Positions 16,121 to 28,581 of a DNA stretch of 64,000 bases are shown in pieces. A model generated the notes under the pieces. It made no database searches. It was not told where the DNA came from and saw only the letters and a program-made list of their open reading frames with translations. Made by a program: the position numbers and the translations under genes. Every line of letters starts with the position of its first letter. Position 1 is the first letter of the stretch. Source of the stretch: DASTBU01 sp035711845 (lineage in GTDB: Bacteria > Acidobacteriota > Vicinamibacteria > Vicinamibacterales > 2-12-FULL-66-21); NCBI GenBank assembly GCA_035711845.1, contig DASTBU010000122.1, positions 1-64,000 of the forward strand, in the 5' to 3' direction.

Positions 16121-18265
16121 CTACTCCACCCAATGCAAGACGTTGCGGATGATGGACCAGCGCGGGGCGCGCGCCGAGGGGTTCTGTCCGAGAATCCAGT
16201 AGCGGTAGGCGGCATCGAGCGTGCCGTCCTTCTTCTTCAGGTCGATCCAGGTGTTCAGGAAGGCGGCGAACGCCTGATCGCCGCGCGCGGCCGGATACGC
16301 GAGCGGGATCTTCACGAGGTCCGGCCCGGGCACCACCACGGAGTACGCGGGGTAGATCAGCGTCCAGGCCGACCCGCGTTCCGCCGGGAAGACCAGCCCC
16401 GCCACGCCGTCGGGCAGCGACCTGAGCGTCCCGTCGATGTCGGTGACGGCCACGATCGTCGCGCGCGGAGCCAGCCTCCGCACCTTCTCGACGTAGTAGG
16501 GCACGTCAGGTACCGCGATCGAGAACGCCCCCATCTCCCTGACGCCCGCCCAGGTCGAGAAGCGGTCCCGCGCGGCATCCGGTACTACGAACGCCAGCGT
16601 CTCGTCGAGATACGGCATCGAGAGAACAGTCCGGCTCGCGCGCTCCGTAGTGACCGCGATGCCCGACATGACGACGTCTACCCGGCCGGCCGCGAGGTCG
16701 GCGTCGAGCCGTCCGGGCTGTATCGGCACGAGCTCGAGCGCAACGTCGAGTTCGGCGGCGAGGTGATGCGCCATTTCGATGTCGAAGCCCACCAACTGGC
16801 CCTCGCCGTTGACGAACGCATACGGGAGCGCGTCGCGGGTGTAGCCGACCCTCAGGCTGTTGCGCGACCGGACCTCGTCGAGGACGCCCGCCCCTTCGGC
16901 GGCGGGCGGCGCGTCCGCGGAGCCCTCGCGTGCGACCACTCCCTCGGGCACCCGCAGCAGGTGCATGCCGGCCAGGACGCGGTCCTTCGTGTACCCCTGA
17001 TCGAGGAGGCTCGCGAACAGCGCCCGGCTCCCGCCGATCACCGCAACGGCGAGCGCCGCGGTCACCACCAGGTAGCGAACCACGCGCTGGCGCTGAAAGC
17101 GGAGGCAGCCGGTGACCGCGCAGGCGCCGAGCAGCGCCACCGTCAGGGTGTGCATCGCCGCGACCAGCGTCCCGAACCGCGAGTTGATGACGCCGCTGGC
17201 GAGGAACAGCTGGAACGTGTCGACCGGAATCCGGAACAGATCGAGCAGGAACGGCACGGCCACGTTCAGGCTGCCGAAGAACGTCACGAGCCCGATGAAC
17301 GCCAGCCGCGGATAGTCGGCGAGTTGCACCACCGCGTCGGAGAACCAGCCTGCGAAGAGAATGAAGCTGAGCGACAGCAGCTTCCCGGCATGTGGGAAGT
17401 TGAACGACGCGGGCACGATCACGTCCGGGAGATTCCACGCCTCCGGATCCGCGGCGGCGCCGCGCTCCAGCAGGGTCTTGCTCGCCTCGATCAGGACCGG
17501 CAGGACGATGAAGAAGTCGCCCGCGACGAACGCCGTGAGCAGCGCATCGCGCGTGAGCGCGAAGATCTCCCCGACGCGAATCGGCGTCAGCGCCGCGACC
17601 AGGCCGGGGAGGACCCACAGGCTCACGAGCAGCGCGACCAGCACGTAAGTGACCAGGTAGACCTGCAGCCGCCCGAGCTGCTCGAGGCTCAGCGTGCCCG
17701 CCGTCGTCGCGGCAATCGCGAACAGGCCGTACGGCGTCAGCCGTACGATCAGCCGCGTCGCCGCCGACAGCGCCTGGCCAGCCACGCCGAGGACGTCCAG
17801 CAGGACCTCCTTGCGCTCGATGCCGATGAGCGCTATCCCGAGCAGGACCGAGAAAAGCACGACGGCCGGCACGATGTTGTTGGCCAGGGAATGAAACGGG
17901 TTTGACGGGATGTACAGGTCGACGAAATTGAACGGCTGCCGTCGTTCCACGAGCGACGTGCTGAAGAAGCTGGCGTTCTCGACATCCGGAAACGCGAGCG
18001 GAATGAGGAAGGCGAAGACCAGCGACAGGCCCCAGAGACCCACGAGGACGAGACCTGCTCTCCGTCCCAGCGTTTTTGCCTCAGCGTAGTCCAGGCGGCC
18101 CAGGCTGCTGACGATCGAGACCGTCACGTACGGGAGGACGGTCATCTGCAGCAGCTTCACGAATCCATCGGCCGCCCATTTCAGCGCCGAGCTGCGCTCG
18201 CCGAAGAAGAGGCCAACGATCACGCCGGCCAACAGACCGATGAGAATCCGGTTCGAGAAGGACAT
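16121..18265 (-). CDS. SDF-type symporter fused to a family 3 solute-binding domain
   Basis: A 714-residue fusion. Residues 1 to about 400 resemble dicarboxylate/amino-acid:cation symporters (RILIGLLAGVIVGLFFGE; LQMTVLPYVTVSIVSSLG). A membrane segment follows, then a SBP_bac_3 domain from about residue 465 to 705 (RNSLRVGYTRDALPYAFVNG; GFDIEMAHHLA; DVVMSGIAVTTERA). The usual serine-rich SSSAATLP hairpin is replaced by TAFVAGDFFIVLP and no NMDGT-like motif is seen, so transport may be altered or lost. Starting at MSFSNRIL drops 26 upstream residues that are not symporter-like. The 280 bases upstream show nothing recognisable. Confidence 0.85.
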   Translation of the reverse strand: MSFSNRILIGLLAGVIVGLFFGERSSALKWAADGFVKLLQMTVLPYVTVSIVSSLGRLDYAEAKTLGRRAGLVLVGLWGLSLVFAFLIPLAFPDVENASFFSTSLVERRQPFNFVDLYIPSNPFHSLANNIVPAVVLFSVLLGIALIGIERKEVLLDVLGVAGQALSAATRLIVRLTPYGLFAIAATTAGTLSLEQLGRLQVYLVTYVLVALLVSLWVLPGLVAALTPIRVGEIFALTRDALLTAFVAGDFFIVLPVLIEASKTLLERGAAADPEAWNLPDVIVPASFNFPHAGKLLSLSFILFAGWFSDAVVQLADYPRLAFIGLVTFFGSLNVAVPFLLDLFRIPVDTFQLFLASGVINSRFGTLVAAMHTLTVALLGACAVTGCLRFQRQRVVRYLVVTAALAVAVIGGSRALFASLLDQGYTKDRVLAGMHLLRVPEGVVAREGSADAPPAAEGAGVLDEVRSRNSLRVGYTRDALPYAFVNGEGQLVGFDIEMAHHLAAELDVALELVPIQPGRLDADLAAGRVDVVMSGIAVTTERASRTVLSMPYLDETLAFVVPDAARDRFSTWAGVREMGAFSIAVPDVPYYVEKVRRLAPRATIVAVTDIDGTLRSLPDGVAGLVFPAERGSAWTLIYPAYSVVVPGPDLVKIPLAYPAARGDQAFAAFLNTWIDLKKKDGTLDAAYRYWILGQNPSARAPRWSIIRNVLHWVE

Positions 18266-18545
18266 GCGGGTATCGCGGATCTGATGAACGCGCAGGTGGC
18301 CGCGCTCGACCGCGTCAGCGGCGACGTGGTCCTCAAGTATCACACGGTTCGCGGCGCCGAGGCATCTCGCTCACGGCGCAAACACGCGGGGAGAGCGAGC
18401 CGTCGTGCGCGGCAATCGTGGCCTCGGCGACGGCCCGGCGAGCCCGCGAGACCTCGTCTGCCAGAACCGGACCGGGGTCGAACGGATGGCTTTTCCGACC
18501 CCACCGGTGTTACGCCCGACCCGAATCAGCCGCAGTGGCTCGCGT

Positions 18546-19037
18546 TCATCCCCACCCCTCGTCAGCAGTGGGTCCGTAAATTGAGGGAACCGGCACGTCG
18601 AGCAGCCGCAGGTACACCGTCAGCTGGCCTCGATGATGGCTGAAATGGTTGATCGTCTGCCGGATCACCATGCCTCGCTCGTCGGTGAACAGCACCTTGT
18701 CGCCCATCTTGAGACTCCAGGGGATCGCATAATCGGAGTCCTTGAACTCGGCGAGGGCCGCACGCCCTTCGCGCACATTCTTGTCGAAATTCTCGAGCAG
18801 CTTCGCCGTCGGATGAAAGCCGTAACCCCCGGCACTGGCGAGATCGATGTCGACGCCGCGCGCGATCCTCGTCAGCCACCCCGGCATATCGGACACGAGC
18901 TGCGCGAGATGGCCGAGTGCGAACGACTTCGGGTGCGGCTTCCACGGACCCTTGTCCCCGGGCACTCGCTCGAGCAATTTGCGCGTCGGCGGCATTTCCC
19001 GATCGAATTCCGCAGTCAACTTCTCGGCCATCGCCAT
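18546..19037 (-). CDS. DinB-family protein
   Basis: A four-helix-bundle protein of 163 residues. Candidate metal-ligand histidines lie in LGHLAQLV and in RQTINHFSHHRGQLTVYLR. DinB/YfiT proteins include thiol transferases and hydrolases, but most are uncharacterised. I chose the ATG at 19037 because AGGAGG sits six bases upstream; a GTG three bases earlier is possible. A decayed partial copy lies at 14665-14736. Confidence 0.88.
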   Translation of the reverse strand: MAMAEKLTAEFDREMPPTRKLLERVPGDKGPWKPHPKSFALGHLAQLVSDMPGWLTRIARGVDIDLASAGGYGFHPTAKLLENFDKNVREGRAALAEFKDSDYAIPWSLKMGDKVLFTDERGMVIRQTINHFSHHRGQLTVYLRLLDVPVPSIYGPTADEGWG

Positions 19038-19133
19038 CACGTGCCTCCTCTGCTCCGACCTGGCCTCGAGGGCGGGTCGGGTTCAGTATTGCACGACCGT
19101 CAGGGATAGTATGAGGAACGGAGGGCCGACCCG

Positions 19134-20157
19134 GTGGTGCAGTCGAAGTCAGCCAGATCGACGCTCATGACGGCCGCCGCCCTGTGGCTGGCCACGGCTC
19201 CACCCGTGCCCGGTCAGGTTCGTTCGGCTCCCGATCTCTCCAGCGCCGCGACAGCGTCCGCCGAGCTCGACCAGCTGCACAGCCTGCTCGTCAGCTGGCG
19301 CGGCGAGCTGGTCCTCGAGCACTACGCGCCGAAAGGCTCGCGTGGCCGCCTCGCCAACATCAAGTCCGCCTCCAAGAGCATCATCTCGACGCTCGTCGGC
19401 ATCGCGATAGCTCGCGGGCTTCTGCTAGGGGTCGACGAGCCGATCGCAACCTATCTGCCCCAGCTCGCCCGCGCGCCGGCGGCCAAGCGGGCGATCACGA
19501 TCGAAGACCTGCTGACGATGCGTTCGGGCCTCGAGTCGACGAGCGGCGGCAACTACGGCCCGTGGGTGCGCAGCCGCAACTGGGTGCAGTACGCACTCGA
19601 CCGCCCGCTCGTGAGCGAACCGGGCACGACGATGGAATACAGCACCGGGACGTCGCACATTCTGTCGGCCATCCTCACCCGCGCGACGAAGAGGAGCACG
19701 TGGCAGTTCGCGCAGGAGGCGCTCGCCAAGCCGCTCGGGATCTCGCTGGCCCGCTGGACGCGCGACCCGCAGGGCAAACTACTTCGGCGGAAACGAGATG
19801 CTGATGACGCCCTCACAGATGCTGGCCGTCGGCGAGCTGTATCTGAATCGCGGGCTCTCCAGGAATCGTCAGATCGTGCCGGCGGCGTGGGTCGACGAGT
19901 CGTGCCGGCCGCGAACGCGATCCGCCTGGGACCCGTCGCGCGAATACGGCTACGGCTGGTGGATTCAGGAGATCGCCGGTCACCGGGCGTGCTTCGCCTG
20001 GGGCTACGGCGGCCAGTACATCTTCACGTTTCGCGATCTCGATCTCGTGGTCGTCGTGACCTCGTCCACCGTTGCGAGCGAGGAACGCCACGGGTACCGC
20101 CGGCGCCTCTTCAGCTTGATCGGTCAGCACGTACTGGATCCAATCGCGGGCGCCTGA
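19134..20157 (+). pseudogene. Beta-lactamase-family serine hydrolase, frameshifted
   Basis: An exported class C-like hydrolase. A signal-like N-terminus is followed by SxxK in IKSASKSIIST, a Tyr motif EYSTGTSHIL, and a late CFAWGYGGQYIF block. The first frame runs to about 19775 (DPQG). One extra A in the run 19776-19778 then shifts the frame, and the protein continues as NYFGGNEMLMTPSQMLAVGELY to 20157. Removing one A restores a continuous family-like protein of about 340 residues. This is either a recent pseudogene or a sequencing error. GTG start at 19134; MTAAALWLA at 19167 is an alternative. Confidence 0.82.
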
Positions 20158-20215
20158 ACGGCTGGACCCCGGACGCGCGGTCCCGCCTCGTGCTACAGTC
20201 CCGCTCGCGCATCAG

Positions 20216-21649
20216 ATGACCGTACGGTTGGAATCCGGGACGCTCGGGCGGGAAAAGGCCGTACAGGCGCGGAGCGCGGCGCTCCGCAAAGAGCTTTCGA
20301 TCTGGGACCTCGCCTTCGCCCAGATCCTCTTCATCGTAGGCCTCCAGTGGGTCGGCGTCGCGGCCAAGCAGGGACCGTCGCACGTCATCTTCTGGCTGAT
20401 CGCGATTGTCCTCTTCTATATCCCGTCGGCGATCGTCGCGGTGTGGCTGAACCGCGTCATGCCGCTCGAGGGCGGGCTCTACCAGTGGGCGAAGCTCGGG
20501 TTCAACGAGGCCGTCGGGTTCATCGTGGCCTGGAACCTCTGGCTGTTCACGATCCTGAACATGTCGAACGTCGGACTTCAATTCACGCAGTATCTCGGCT
20601 ATATCTTCGGCGCTCGCGTGGCGGAGACCATGGCCCTGAACTGGGTCATCGCCGCGGCGTCGGCGCTCGTGATCGGCGGGCTGGTCGGGATCACCGTGGT
20701 CGGACTCCAGGTCGGCAAGTGGGTGCACATAATCGGCGGCGTCCTCATGCTGGCGATGTTCGCGATGATCATCGCGCTCCCGTGGATCAACGTCGCGAAC
20801 GGCACGCTGGCGGCGTTTCATCCGCTCCGCACGGCCACGCCCGTGATATCGCTGCTGAGCCTCAACCTGCTCGGCAAGATGGGGTTTGGCGCCTTCGCCG
20901 GCTTCGAGTACGTGGCCATCCACGCCGGCGAGTGCAGGGATCCCGTCAAGAGCATCACGAGAGCCACCGCGGTTGCCGCGCCCCTCATCGTCGGGATGTT
21001 CATCCTCGGCACGAGCTCGGTCGTGGGCATGGTTCCCAACGACGAGATCGATCTCATCGCGCCGATTCCGCAGCTCCTCAGCATCGGATTCGGGCCGCTG
21101 GGGGCGGTCGCGGCAATCGTGCCGCTCACGCTGAGCGCCATGCTCGCGATTCGCTTCGCGCAGGCGAGCGTCAACTTCGCCGGCAGCACCCGGCTGCCGA
21201 TGGTTGCGGGATGGGACAGCCTCCTTCCGGCATGGTTCACGCGGCTCAGCAATCGCTACCGGACCCCCGTCAATTCGATCCTCGTCGTCGGCGGCGCGAC
21301 GTTCGTGCTGAGCACGCTCGGCTTGATCGGCGTCGGGAAGCAGGAGGCGTTCCAGCTCCTCTGGAACTCCGCGGGCATGTTTTACGCGTTGACGTACCTC
21401 GCCATGTTCGCGGTGCCGCTCTTCGGCCTGAGGCACGCGCACGTGACACCGCCATGGCACGTGAAGCTGTGCGCGCTGTCCGGGCTGCTGATGACGGGGC
21501 TGTACGTCAGCCTCTCGATGCTGCCGATCATTCCCGTGGGAAGCCGGACGATGTTCGCGCTCAAGATCGTGGGGCTGATCGTCGTGACGAACCTCGTCGG
21601 GCTGGCCTTGTACGCGTCGGGCCGAAACCGGACGCGGTTGGTTGAATAA
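20216..21649 (+). CDS. APC-family amino acid permease
   Basis: A 477-residue transporter with about 12 membrane segments, of the glutamate:GABA/amino-acid antiporter-like branch. Visible blocks are LSIWDLAFAQILFIVGLQWVG at the first helix, MPLEGGLYQWAKLGFNEAVGF, and GFEYVAIHAGECRDPVKSI. It probably moves an amino acid or amine across the inner membrane. It stands alone, downstream of the broken hydrolase, with no substrate clue from context. Confidence 0.9.
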   Translation: MTVRLESGTLGREKAVQARSAALRKELSIWDLAFAQILFIVGLQWVGVAAKQGPSHVIFWLIAIVLFYIPSAIVAVWLNRVMPLEGGLYQWAKLGFNEAVGFIVAWNLWLFTILNMSNVGLQFTQYLGYIFGARVAETMALNWVIAAASALVIGGLVGITVVGLQVGKWVHIIGGVLMLAMFAMIIALPWINVANGTLAAFHPLRTATPVISLLSLNLLGKMGFGAFAGFEYVAIHAGECRDPVKSITRATAVAAPLIVGMFILGTSSVVGMVPNDEIDLIAPIPQLLSIGFGPLGAVAAIVPLTLSAMLAIRFAQASVNFAGSTRLPMVAGWDSLLPAWFTRLSNRYRTPVNSILVVGGATFVLSTLGLIGVGKQEAFQLLWNSAGMFYALTYLAMFAVPLFGLRHAHVTPPWHVKLCALSGLLMTGLYVSLSMLPIIPVGSRTMFALKIVGLIVVTNLVGLALYASGRNRTRLVE

Positions 21650-22028
21650 GGGTTCTATTCCCCCCATTTCACTGAGTTCCAGTTGGCCGCGGGTCGCCGA
21701 CGTCCGCGCGGCGCCGCCGCCGCGCGATCAGCGACAGCGAGCCCGGCACGCGCGATGCCGAATCCAAGGGGAGTGCCTCGGGGTCCCTGCGCAGCAACGC
21801 CGGCGGTGGATTGCGCCCCGGCGAGCTAGTCCGTGGAGTCCGTGATGGGGACGGGTGGGCTGCCGGGCCAGGACCCGCGGTCCTCTCAACTCAAGGAATC
21901 GCGGAGTTAGATGCCGACTTGCCCAACCGCGCTGCAGCCCGGGATACACTGCGGGAACGGAGCCCAATCCGACCGGCCGCGCCGGCCGTAGCACCAGTGA
22001 GAACACCCGATCGCACGTCGTGACGAGT
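21650..22028. other. Gene-free spacer with repeat fragments
   Basis: No convincing gene. Bases 21679-21730 share a CCAGTTGGCCGCG core and later GCGCGGCG and CGCGATCA blocks with 32451-32483. Bases 21847-21896 match one half of the MITE-like element found at 44666-44813. The promoter for the sigma factor should lie near the right end but no clear boxes are seen. Confidence 0.6.
21847..21896. repeat. Half copy of the CTCAACTCAAGT MITE-like element
   Basis: The stretch GGGGACGGGTGGGCTGCCGG followed by CAGGACCCGCGG and the end CTCAACTCAAG aligns with the terminal third of the element at 44666-44813 (read on minus). The left part is not recognisable, so this copy is truncated. Confidence 0.6.
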
Positions 22029-22571
22029 ATGCCGCGAGCACGGACGTCGCTCGTCGAACGGGCCGCTGCTGGAGATATGGACGCCGCCGCCGAGCTGTAC
22101 GACCGTTACGCCGCGCAGGTCTATGCGCTCGCACGCCGAATCGTACGCAACGACGGAGATGCGGAAGATGTCGTCCAGGAAGTGTTCTCGCAGGCCTGGC
22201 GCACGGCTGATCGCTACGAGAGCCGCCGCGGCAGCGTGGCCGGGTGGCTGTTGATGATCACCCGGACGCGCGCCATCGACAGAATCCGCGCGCGCCAGGC
22301 ACGACCGGAGGCGGACAGCGACGTGCTGCCCGACGCGCTGCCAGCGGCAGCCATGCCGCAGCCGGACCTGCTGGTCGCCGCCGAGGAGGCGGGCCGTGTC
22401 CGGGAGGCACTGCTCGCCCTGCCGGATTCGCAGCGCACTGCGCTCGAGCTGGCGTATTACGAGGGCCTGACGCAGTCGGAAATCGCCGCACGGCTCTCGG
22501 AACCGCTCGGCACGATCAAAACCCGGATGCGGACGGCGTTGAGCACGCTCCGTGCGAGGCTGCGGACCTGA
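22029..22571 (+). CDS. ECF RNA polymerase sigma factor (SigK-like)
   Basis: An alternative sigma factor of 180 residues. Region 2 is AAELYDRYAAQVYALARRIV...DAEDVVQEVF. Region 4 is ALLALPDSQRTALELAYYEGLTQSEIAARLSEPLGTIKTRM. The product directs RNA polymerase to its own regulon and is probably held by the anti-sigma factor encoded two bases downstream. ATG at 22029 is chosen; GTG at 22020 is possible. Confidence 0.92.
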   Translation: MPRARTSLVERAAAGDMDAAAELYDRYAAQVYALARRIVRNDGDAEDVVQEVFSQAWRTADRYESRRGSVAGWLLMITRTRAIDRIRARQARPEADSDVLPDALPAAAMPQPDLLVAAEEAGRVREALLALPDSQRTALELAYYEGLTQSEIAARLSEPLGTIKTRMRTALSTLRARLRT

Positions 22572-22572
22572 C

Positions 22573-23382
22573 ATGCATCCTCACGACCTGACTCGGGAAC
22601 TGCTCACCGACTACGTTCTGGGTGAGCTGTCGACAGTCGATCGAGAGCGTGTCGAGGCCCATCTCAGGCAATGCGCCGATTGCGCGACGGAAGCGCGCGA
22701 GCTGGGGCTCGCGTTTCAGGGCATCGGTCTGGCGGAGGCGCCGGTGGCGCCGCCGCCGCACCTCAAGGCTCGAGTGCTGGCAGCGATCGCGCGCGAAGGC
22801 CAGCCGCGCCGCTCGCCAGGCACAAGCGCCTCCCCCGCGACCACGTGGGGCCCAGGTCCATGGTGGCTGACCGCGGCGGCCGTGCTGATCCTGATTGTGT
22901 TCGGCACGCTCCTGACCCGCAGCAACCAGCGCGGAGCACAGCTCGCCGAAGATCTGGAGCGTGCCCGCGAGGATCTGGCTGAGCTCTCCAGGAACAGGGA
23001 CACGGTTGGCGCCCAGGCGGACTTGGTTGTGTCGGTCCTGACTGCGCCGGACCTGCAGCGCATCGACCTTGCTGGCCTGGACGCGTCCCGCAACGCGACG
23101 GCCCGCGCGTACTGGAGTGCCACGAAGGGCCTGGTCATCGTGGCCGACAGGCTTCCGACGCCGCCGCCCGGCCGCATCTACCAGGTGTGGTTGATCGGCA
23201 GCCAGAGCACGGGTCCCGTGAGCGCAGGTCTGATGGACCCTGGCGCATCAGGTCGTGGCATGCTGATCGTTCCACCGCCTGGCGGGGTGGCAGGGAGTGG
23301 TGTCACCGTCGCCGTCACCGACGAGCCTCCCGGCGGGCTTCCCTCCCCGACCGGATCGAAACATCTCCTCGGGTCGGTCTGA
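22573..23382 (+). CDS. Anti-sigma factor, RskA/anti-sigma-K type with zinc finger
   Basis: A 269-residue single-pass membrane protein. The N-terminal zinc-finger-like motif HLRQCADC (HxxxCxxC) fits the ZAS anti-sigma domain. A membrane segment WWLTAAAVLILIVFG lies near residue 97. The outer domain resembles anti-sigma-K (GLVIVADRLPTPPPGRIYQVWLI). It starts one base after the sigma stop, so the two are coupled: it would sequester the sigma factor until a signal arrives. Confidence 0.9.
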   Translation: MHPHDLTRELLTDYVLGELSTVDRERVEAHLRQCADCATEARELGLAFQGIGLAEAPVAPPPHLKARVLAAIAREGQPRRSPGTSASPATTWGPGPWWLTAAAVLILIVFGTLLTRSNQRGAQLAEDLERAREDLAELSRNRDTVGAQADLVVSVLTAPDLQRIDLAGLDASRNATARAYWSATKGLVIVADRLPTPPPGRIYQVWLIGSQSTGPVSAGLMDPGASGRGMLIVPPPGGVAGSGVTVAVTDEPPGGLPSPTGSKHLLGSV

Positions 23383-23466
23383 GAAGCTCGCAAGTGTCTG
23401 TGTTTGGATACGGTGGAAGTCGACCAGCTGGCCCGCCTCGCACCTTTCGCGATATAACCGTGTGCA

Positions 23467-25702
23467 GTGACGGAAACGCGTGCGACCACCTCCTCCGGCG
23501 CGTGGCGCAACCTCGCGCTGGCGACAATGTCGTTCGGCCTGTCGTTTGCCGCGTGGGGACTCATCAGCGCTTTCGCGCCGGCGTTCAGAACCGAGCTGGG
23601 GCTCAGCGCGCAATCCACCGCATTTCTCGTCGCGGTCCCGGTCCTCCTTGGCTCGGTTGCGCGCCTGCCGATCGGCTTCCTCACGGATCGGTTTGGCGGA
23701 CGCGTGCTGTTTCCGCTCCTCTTCGTCTGGGTGGCGGCGGCGGCGGCAATCGTTCCCTCGGCGCGCACGTACGACCAGTTGATCGGCTACGCGTTCCTGC
23801 TGGGTCTGGCCGGCTCGTCCTTCGCCATCGGCGTCGGCTTCGTGGCGCGCTGGTTCCCACCCGCCCTGCAGGGCACCGCGCTCGGAATCTACGGCCTGGG
23901 CAACATGGGCCATTCAGCCGCCGTGTTCCTCGGTCCGCTGGCCGCATCGTCTTACGGCCGCGACATTGTGTTCTACGGGCTCGCCGCGGTCTCGGTGGTA
24001 TGGGCGTTCGCCTTCTTCGCGATCGCGCGCGACGCCCCGGTGGCTGTCAGGCCTTCGAGCGCCGGCGCCGCGCTCAAAATCCTGGCGAGCGAGCGCCTGT
24101 CGTGGGCGCTGTCGGCGTTCTACTTCCTGACCTTCGGGGGCTTCGTCGCGTTCTCGGTCTACCTTCCGACCCTGCTTCGAGATGAGTTCGGCCTCACCCT
24201 GACCGACGCCGGCTTCCGGACGGCGGGCTTCGTCGTCCTCGCAACGCTGATGCGGCCGGTGGGCGGAGGATTGTCGGATCGCATCGGTGGCGCGGCCGTG
24301 CTCTCCGGCGTCTTCGGGGGCCTCGTGCCGTTCGCGCTGCTCCTGATGTGGCCGTCGATTCTGCCGTTCACCGTCGGAGCGCTCGGCTGTGCCGCGCTGC
24401 TCGGCATCGGCAACGGCGCTGTGTTCAAGCTGGTTCCGCAGTTCTTTCCACAGGCCACGGCAACGGTGACCGGCCTCGTGGGCGCCATGGGTGGACTCGG
24501 CGGCTTCTTCCCGCCGCTGGTGCTTGGATTCTTCCGCGATCGCCTCGGCGCGCTCTGGCCAGGATTCGGCCTCCTCGCGCTCACCGCGGCGGTGCTGTGG
24601 GTCGTCAACGAGCGAGTCTTCCTCCCGCGGCAGCGGGCCATGGAACGCGGGCCGGCGATGCGCCTGCCATCCCGGTTCGATCAGCAACTGCGCGCCGGGG
24701 CATGGGCGACGATGGCGACTGGACTGCTGGCTGCGGCGATCGTGGTCGGCTCGCGCAACCTGCAGAACTTCGATCCTGCGCTCGTCATCTACACCTTCGC
24801 CGTGGTGTTCGCGACCTGGGGGATCGTCTACCACTACGCGGTCTGGCTGAACAAACCGCCGACGCGGCGCTTCTTCGAGCGAACGTTCGAGCTGATGCAG
24901 AGCGAAGGGTTTCCGCGCAGCGCCTCGACGATCGGCCGGACGTTCATCAGCCACATCGTGACGCAGCGGTTCATCGGGAGCCGGTCGACGCTGCGCTGGT
25001 GGATGCACCAGCTGATCTTCTGGGGCTGCATCCTGGCCGTAGCGATCACGTTCCCGCTGGTGTTCGGCTGGATCCACTTCGGCTCCGCACCCGACGATCA
25101 GATGACGTACGTCACGTACCTGTTCGGGTTCCCGGTCGGATCCTTCCGCATTCGCACGGCGCTGTCCTGGATCATCTTCCACGGGTTGGACATCGCGGCC
25201 GTGCTGGTGCTGTCGGGCATCGCGCTGGCGCTCTGGCGCCGCCTGCGCGATCGCGGCGCGCTCGCGCTGCAGGATTTCTCGTCGGACTTCCTCCCCTTGA
25301 TCATGCTCTTCGCGATCTCGGTGACGGGGCTCGCGCTCACGGCCTCCACGCTGTGGCTGCGCGGCGCGTTCTACGGATTCCTCTCGATCCTGCATGCCAT
25401 CACCGTCATCGGCGCGCTGCTCTACCTGCCGTTCGGCAAGTTCTTCCACATCTTCCAGCGTCCCGCCCAGCTCGGCGTCAAGCTCTATCAGGAGGCTGGC
25501 GCCCGGGATCCGGGCGTCGCCTGCGCCCGATGCGGCCAGCCCTTCGCCTCACGGCTCCAGATGGAGGATTTGGAGCGCGTGCTTCCCGAGCTGGGCTTCG
25601 ATTACCGGATCGGCGGCCCGGCCGGCACCTGGCAGCGGCTGTGCCCGCCGTGCAAGCGGACCACGCTCGCGGCCGCTCAATTGAGGATTCAGGAGAACGC
25701 TG

Positions 25703-25728
<26 letters not shown>
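23467..25728 (+). CDS. NarK nitrate transporter fused to NarI-like cytochrome b
   Basis: A 753-residue fusion. Residues 1 to about 395 form a NarK/NasA-type MFS nitrate/nitrite carrier (RLPIGFLTDRFGGRVLFPLL; GLGNMGHSAAVFLGPLAA). From about residue 420 a NarI-like five-helix cytochrome b follows, with histidines in WWMHQLIFWG, IIFHGLDIAAV, ILHAITVIGALLY and FGKFFHIFQ suited to two haems. The tail carries two CxxC motifs (CARCGQPF; CPPCKR). It would import nitrate and pass quinol electrons to the reductase encoded next. GTG start; the 3' end overlaps the catalytic gene. Confidence 0.9.
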
Positions 25729-27963
<2,235 letters not shown>

Positions 27964-27964
<1 letters not shown>

Positions 27965-28581
27965 TGAACGGCTACGAGTTCTTCGTCGATCCCTCCCGGT
28001 GCATCGGATGCCGCGCGTGCGTGGCGGCATGCGCCGAGTGCGACAGCCATCGCGGCCAGTCGATGATCCACGTGGACTTCCTCGATCGCCCGAACAGCAT
28101 CGCCACCGTCCCGATGGTCTGCATGCACTGCGTGGAGCCGACCTGCGCGCTCGTCTGCCCGGCTGACGCCATCAAGAAGGGCGAGGACGGCGTCGTGCGC
28201 AGCGCGCTGAAGCCGCGCTGCATCGCCTGCTCGAACTGTGTGCTCGCCTGCCCGTTCGGGGTCCCCACCGTGTTCGTCGGACCGGAACTGATGATGAAGT
28301 GCGACATGTGCTACGACCGCACCGCGGTCGGGCTGCGTCCGATGTGCGCGACCGTGTGCCCGAGCCAGGCCCTCAGCTTCGGCCCGCCCGAGGTGATCGC
28401 GACACAGCGAGGCGGAACACCCGTTCGTGATTTCCGGTTCGGCCAGGAGCACGTGCGGACGAAGGTCTTCATGATGGCGCCCATCGGCGAGCCGGCCATT
28501 GCCGTGGACGTCGTGGACTACATGTGGAAGGATGCCGATGGACAGGAAGGATGGATCGTCGAAGACGCCGCTCTGGGTTGA
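27964..28581 (+). CDS. Four-cluster [4Fe-4S] ferredoxin-type electron transfer subunit
   Basis: A 205-residue protein of the DmsB/NrfC/PsrB type with four cysteine clusters: CIGCRACVAAC, CMHCVEPTCALVC, CIACSNCVLAC and CDMCYDR...CATVC. It would wire the cytochrome or Rieske electron donor to the molybdenum subunit. Its ATG overlaps the catalytic gene stop by one base (TGATG), so the proteins are probably made in equal amounts. Confidence 0.93.

Noticed and set aside
15170..17905. A 911-residue plus-strand frame across two transporter genes
   Set aside because: His/Arg/Gln/Glu-rich shadow antisense to the TLC transporter and SDF fusion, with no domain logic or start signal.
20111..21667. A 518-residue minus-strand frame opposite the amino acid permease
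   Set aside because: It mirrors the permease codons and has no recognisable domain; the plus strand gives a complete APC permease.
23914..25449. Long minus-strand frame opposite the NarK-NarI gene
   Set aside because: Shadow frame of the transporter-cytochrome fusion with low-complexity Glu/Arg/His composition.
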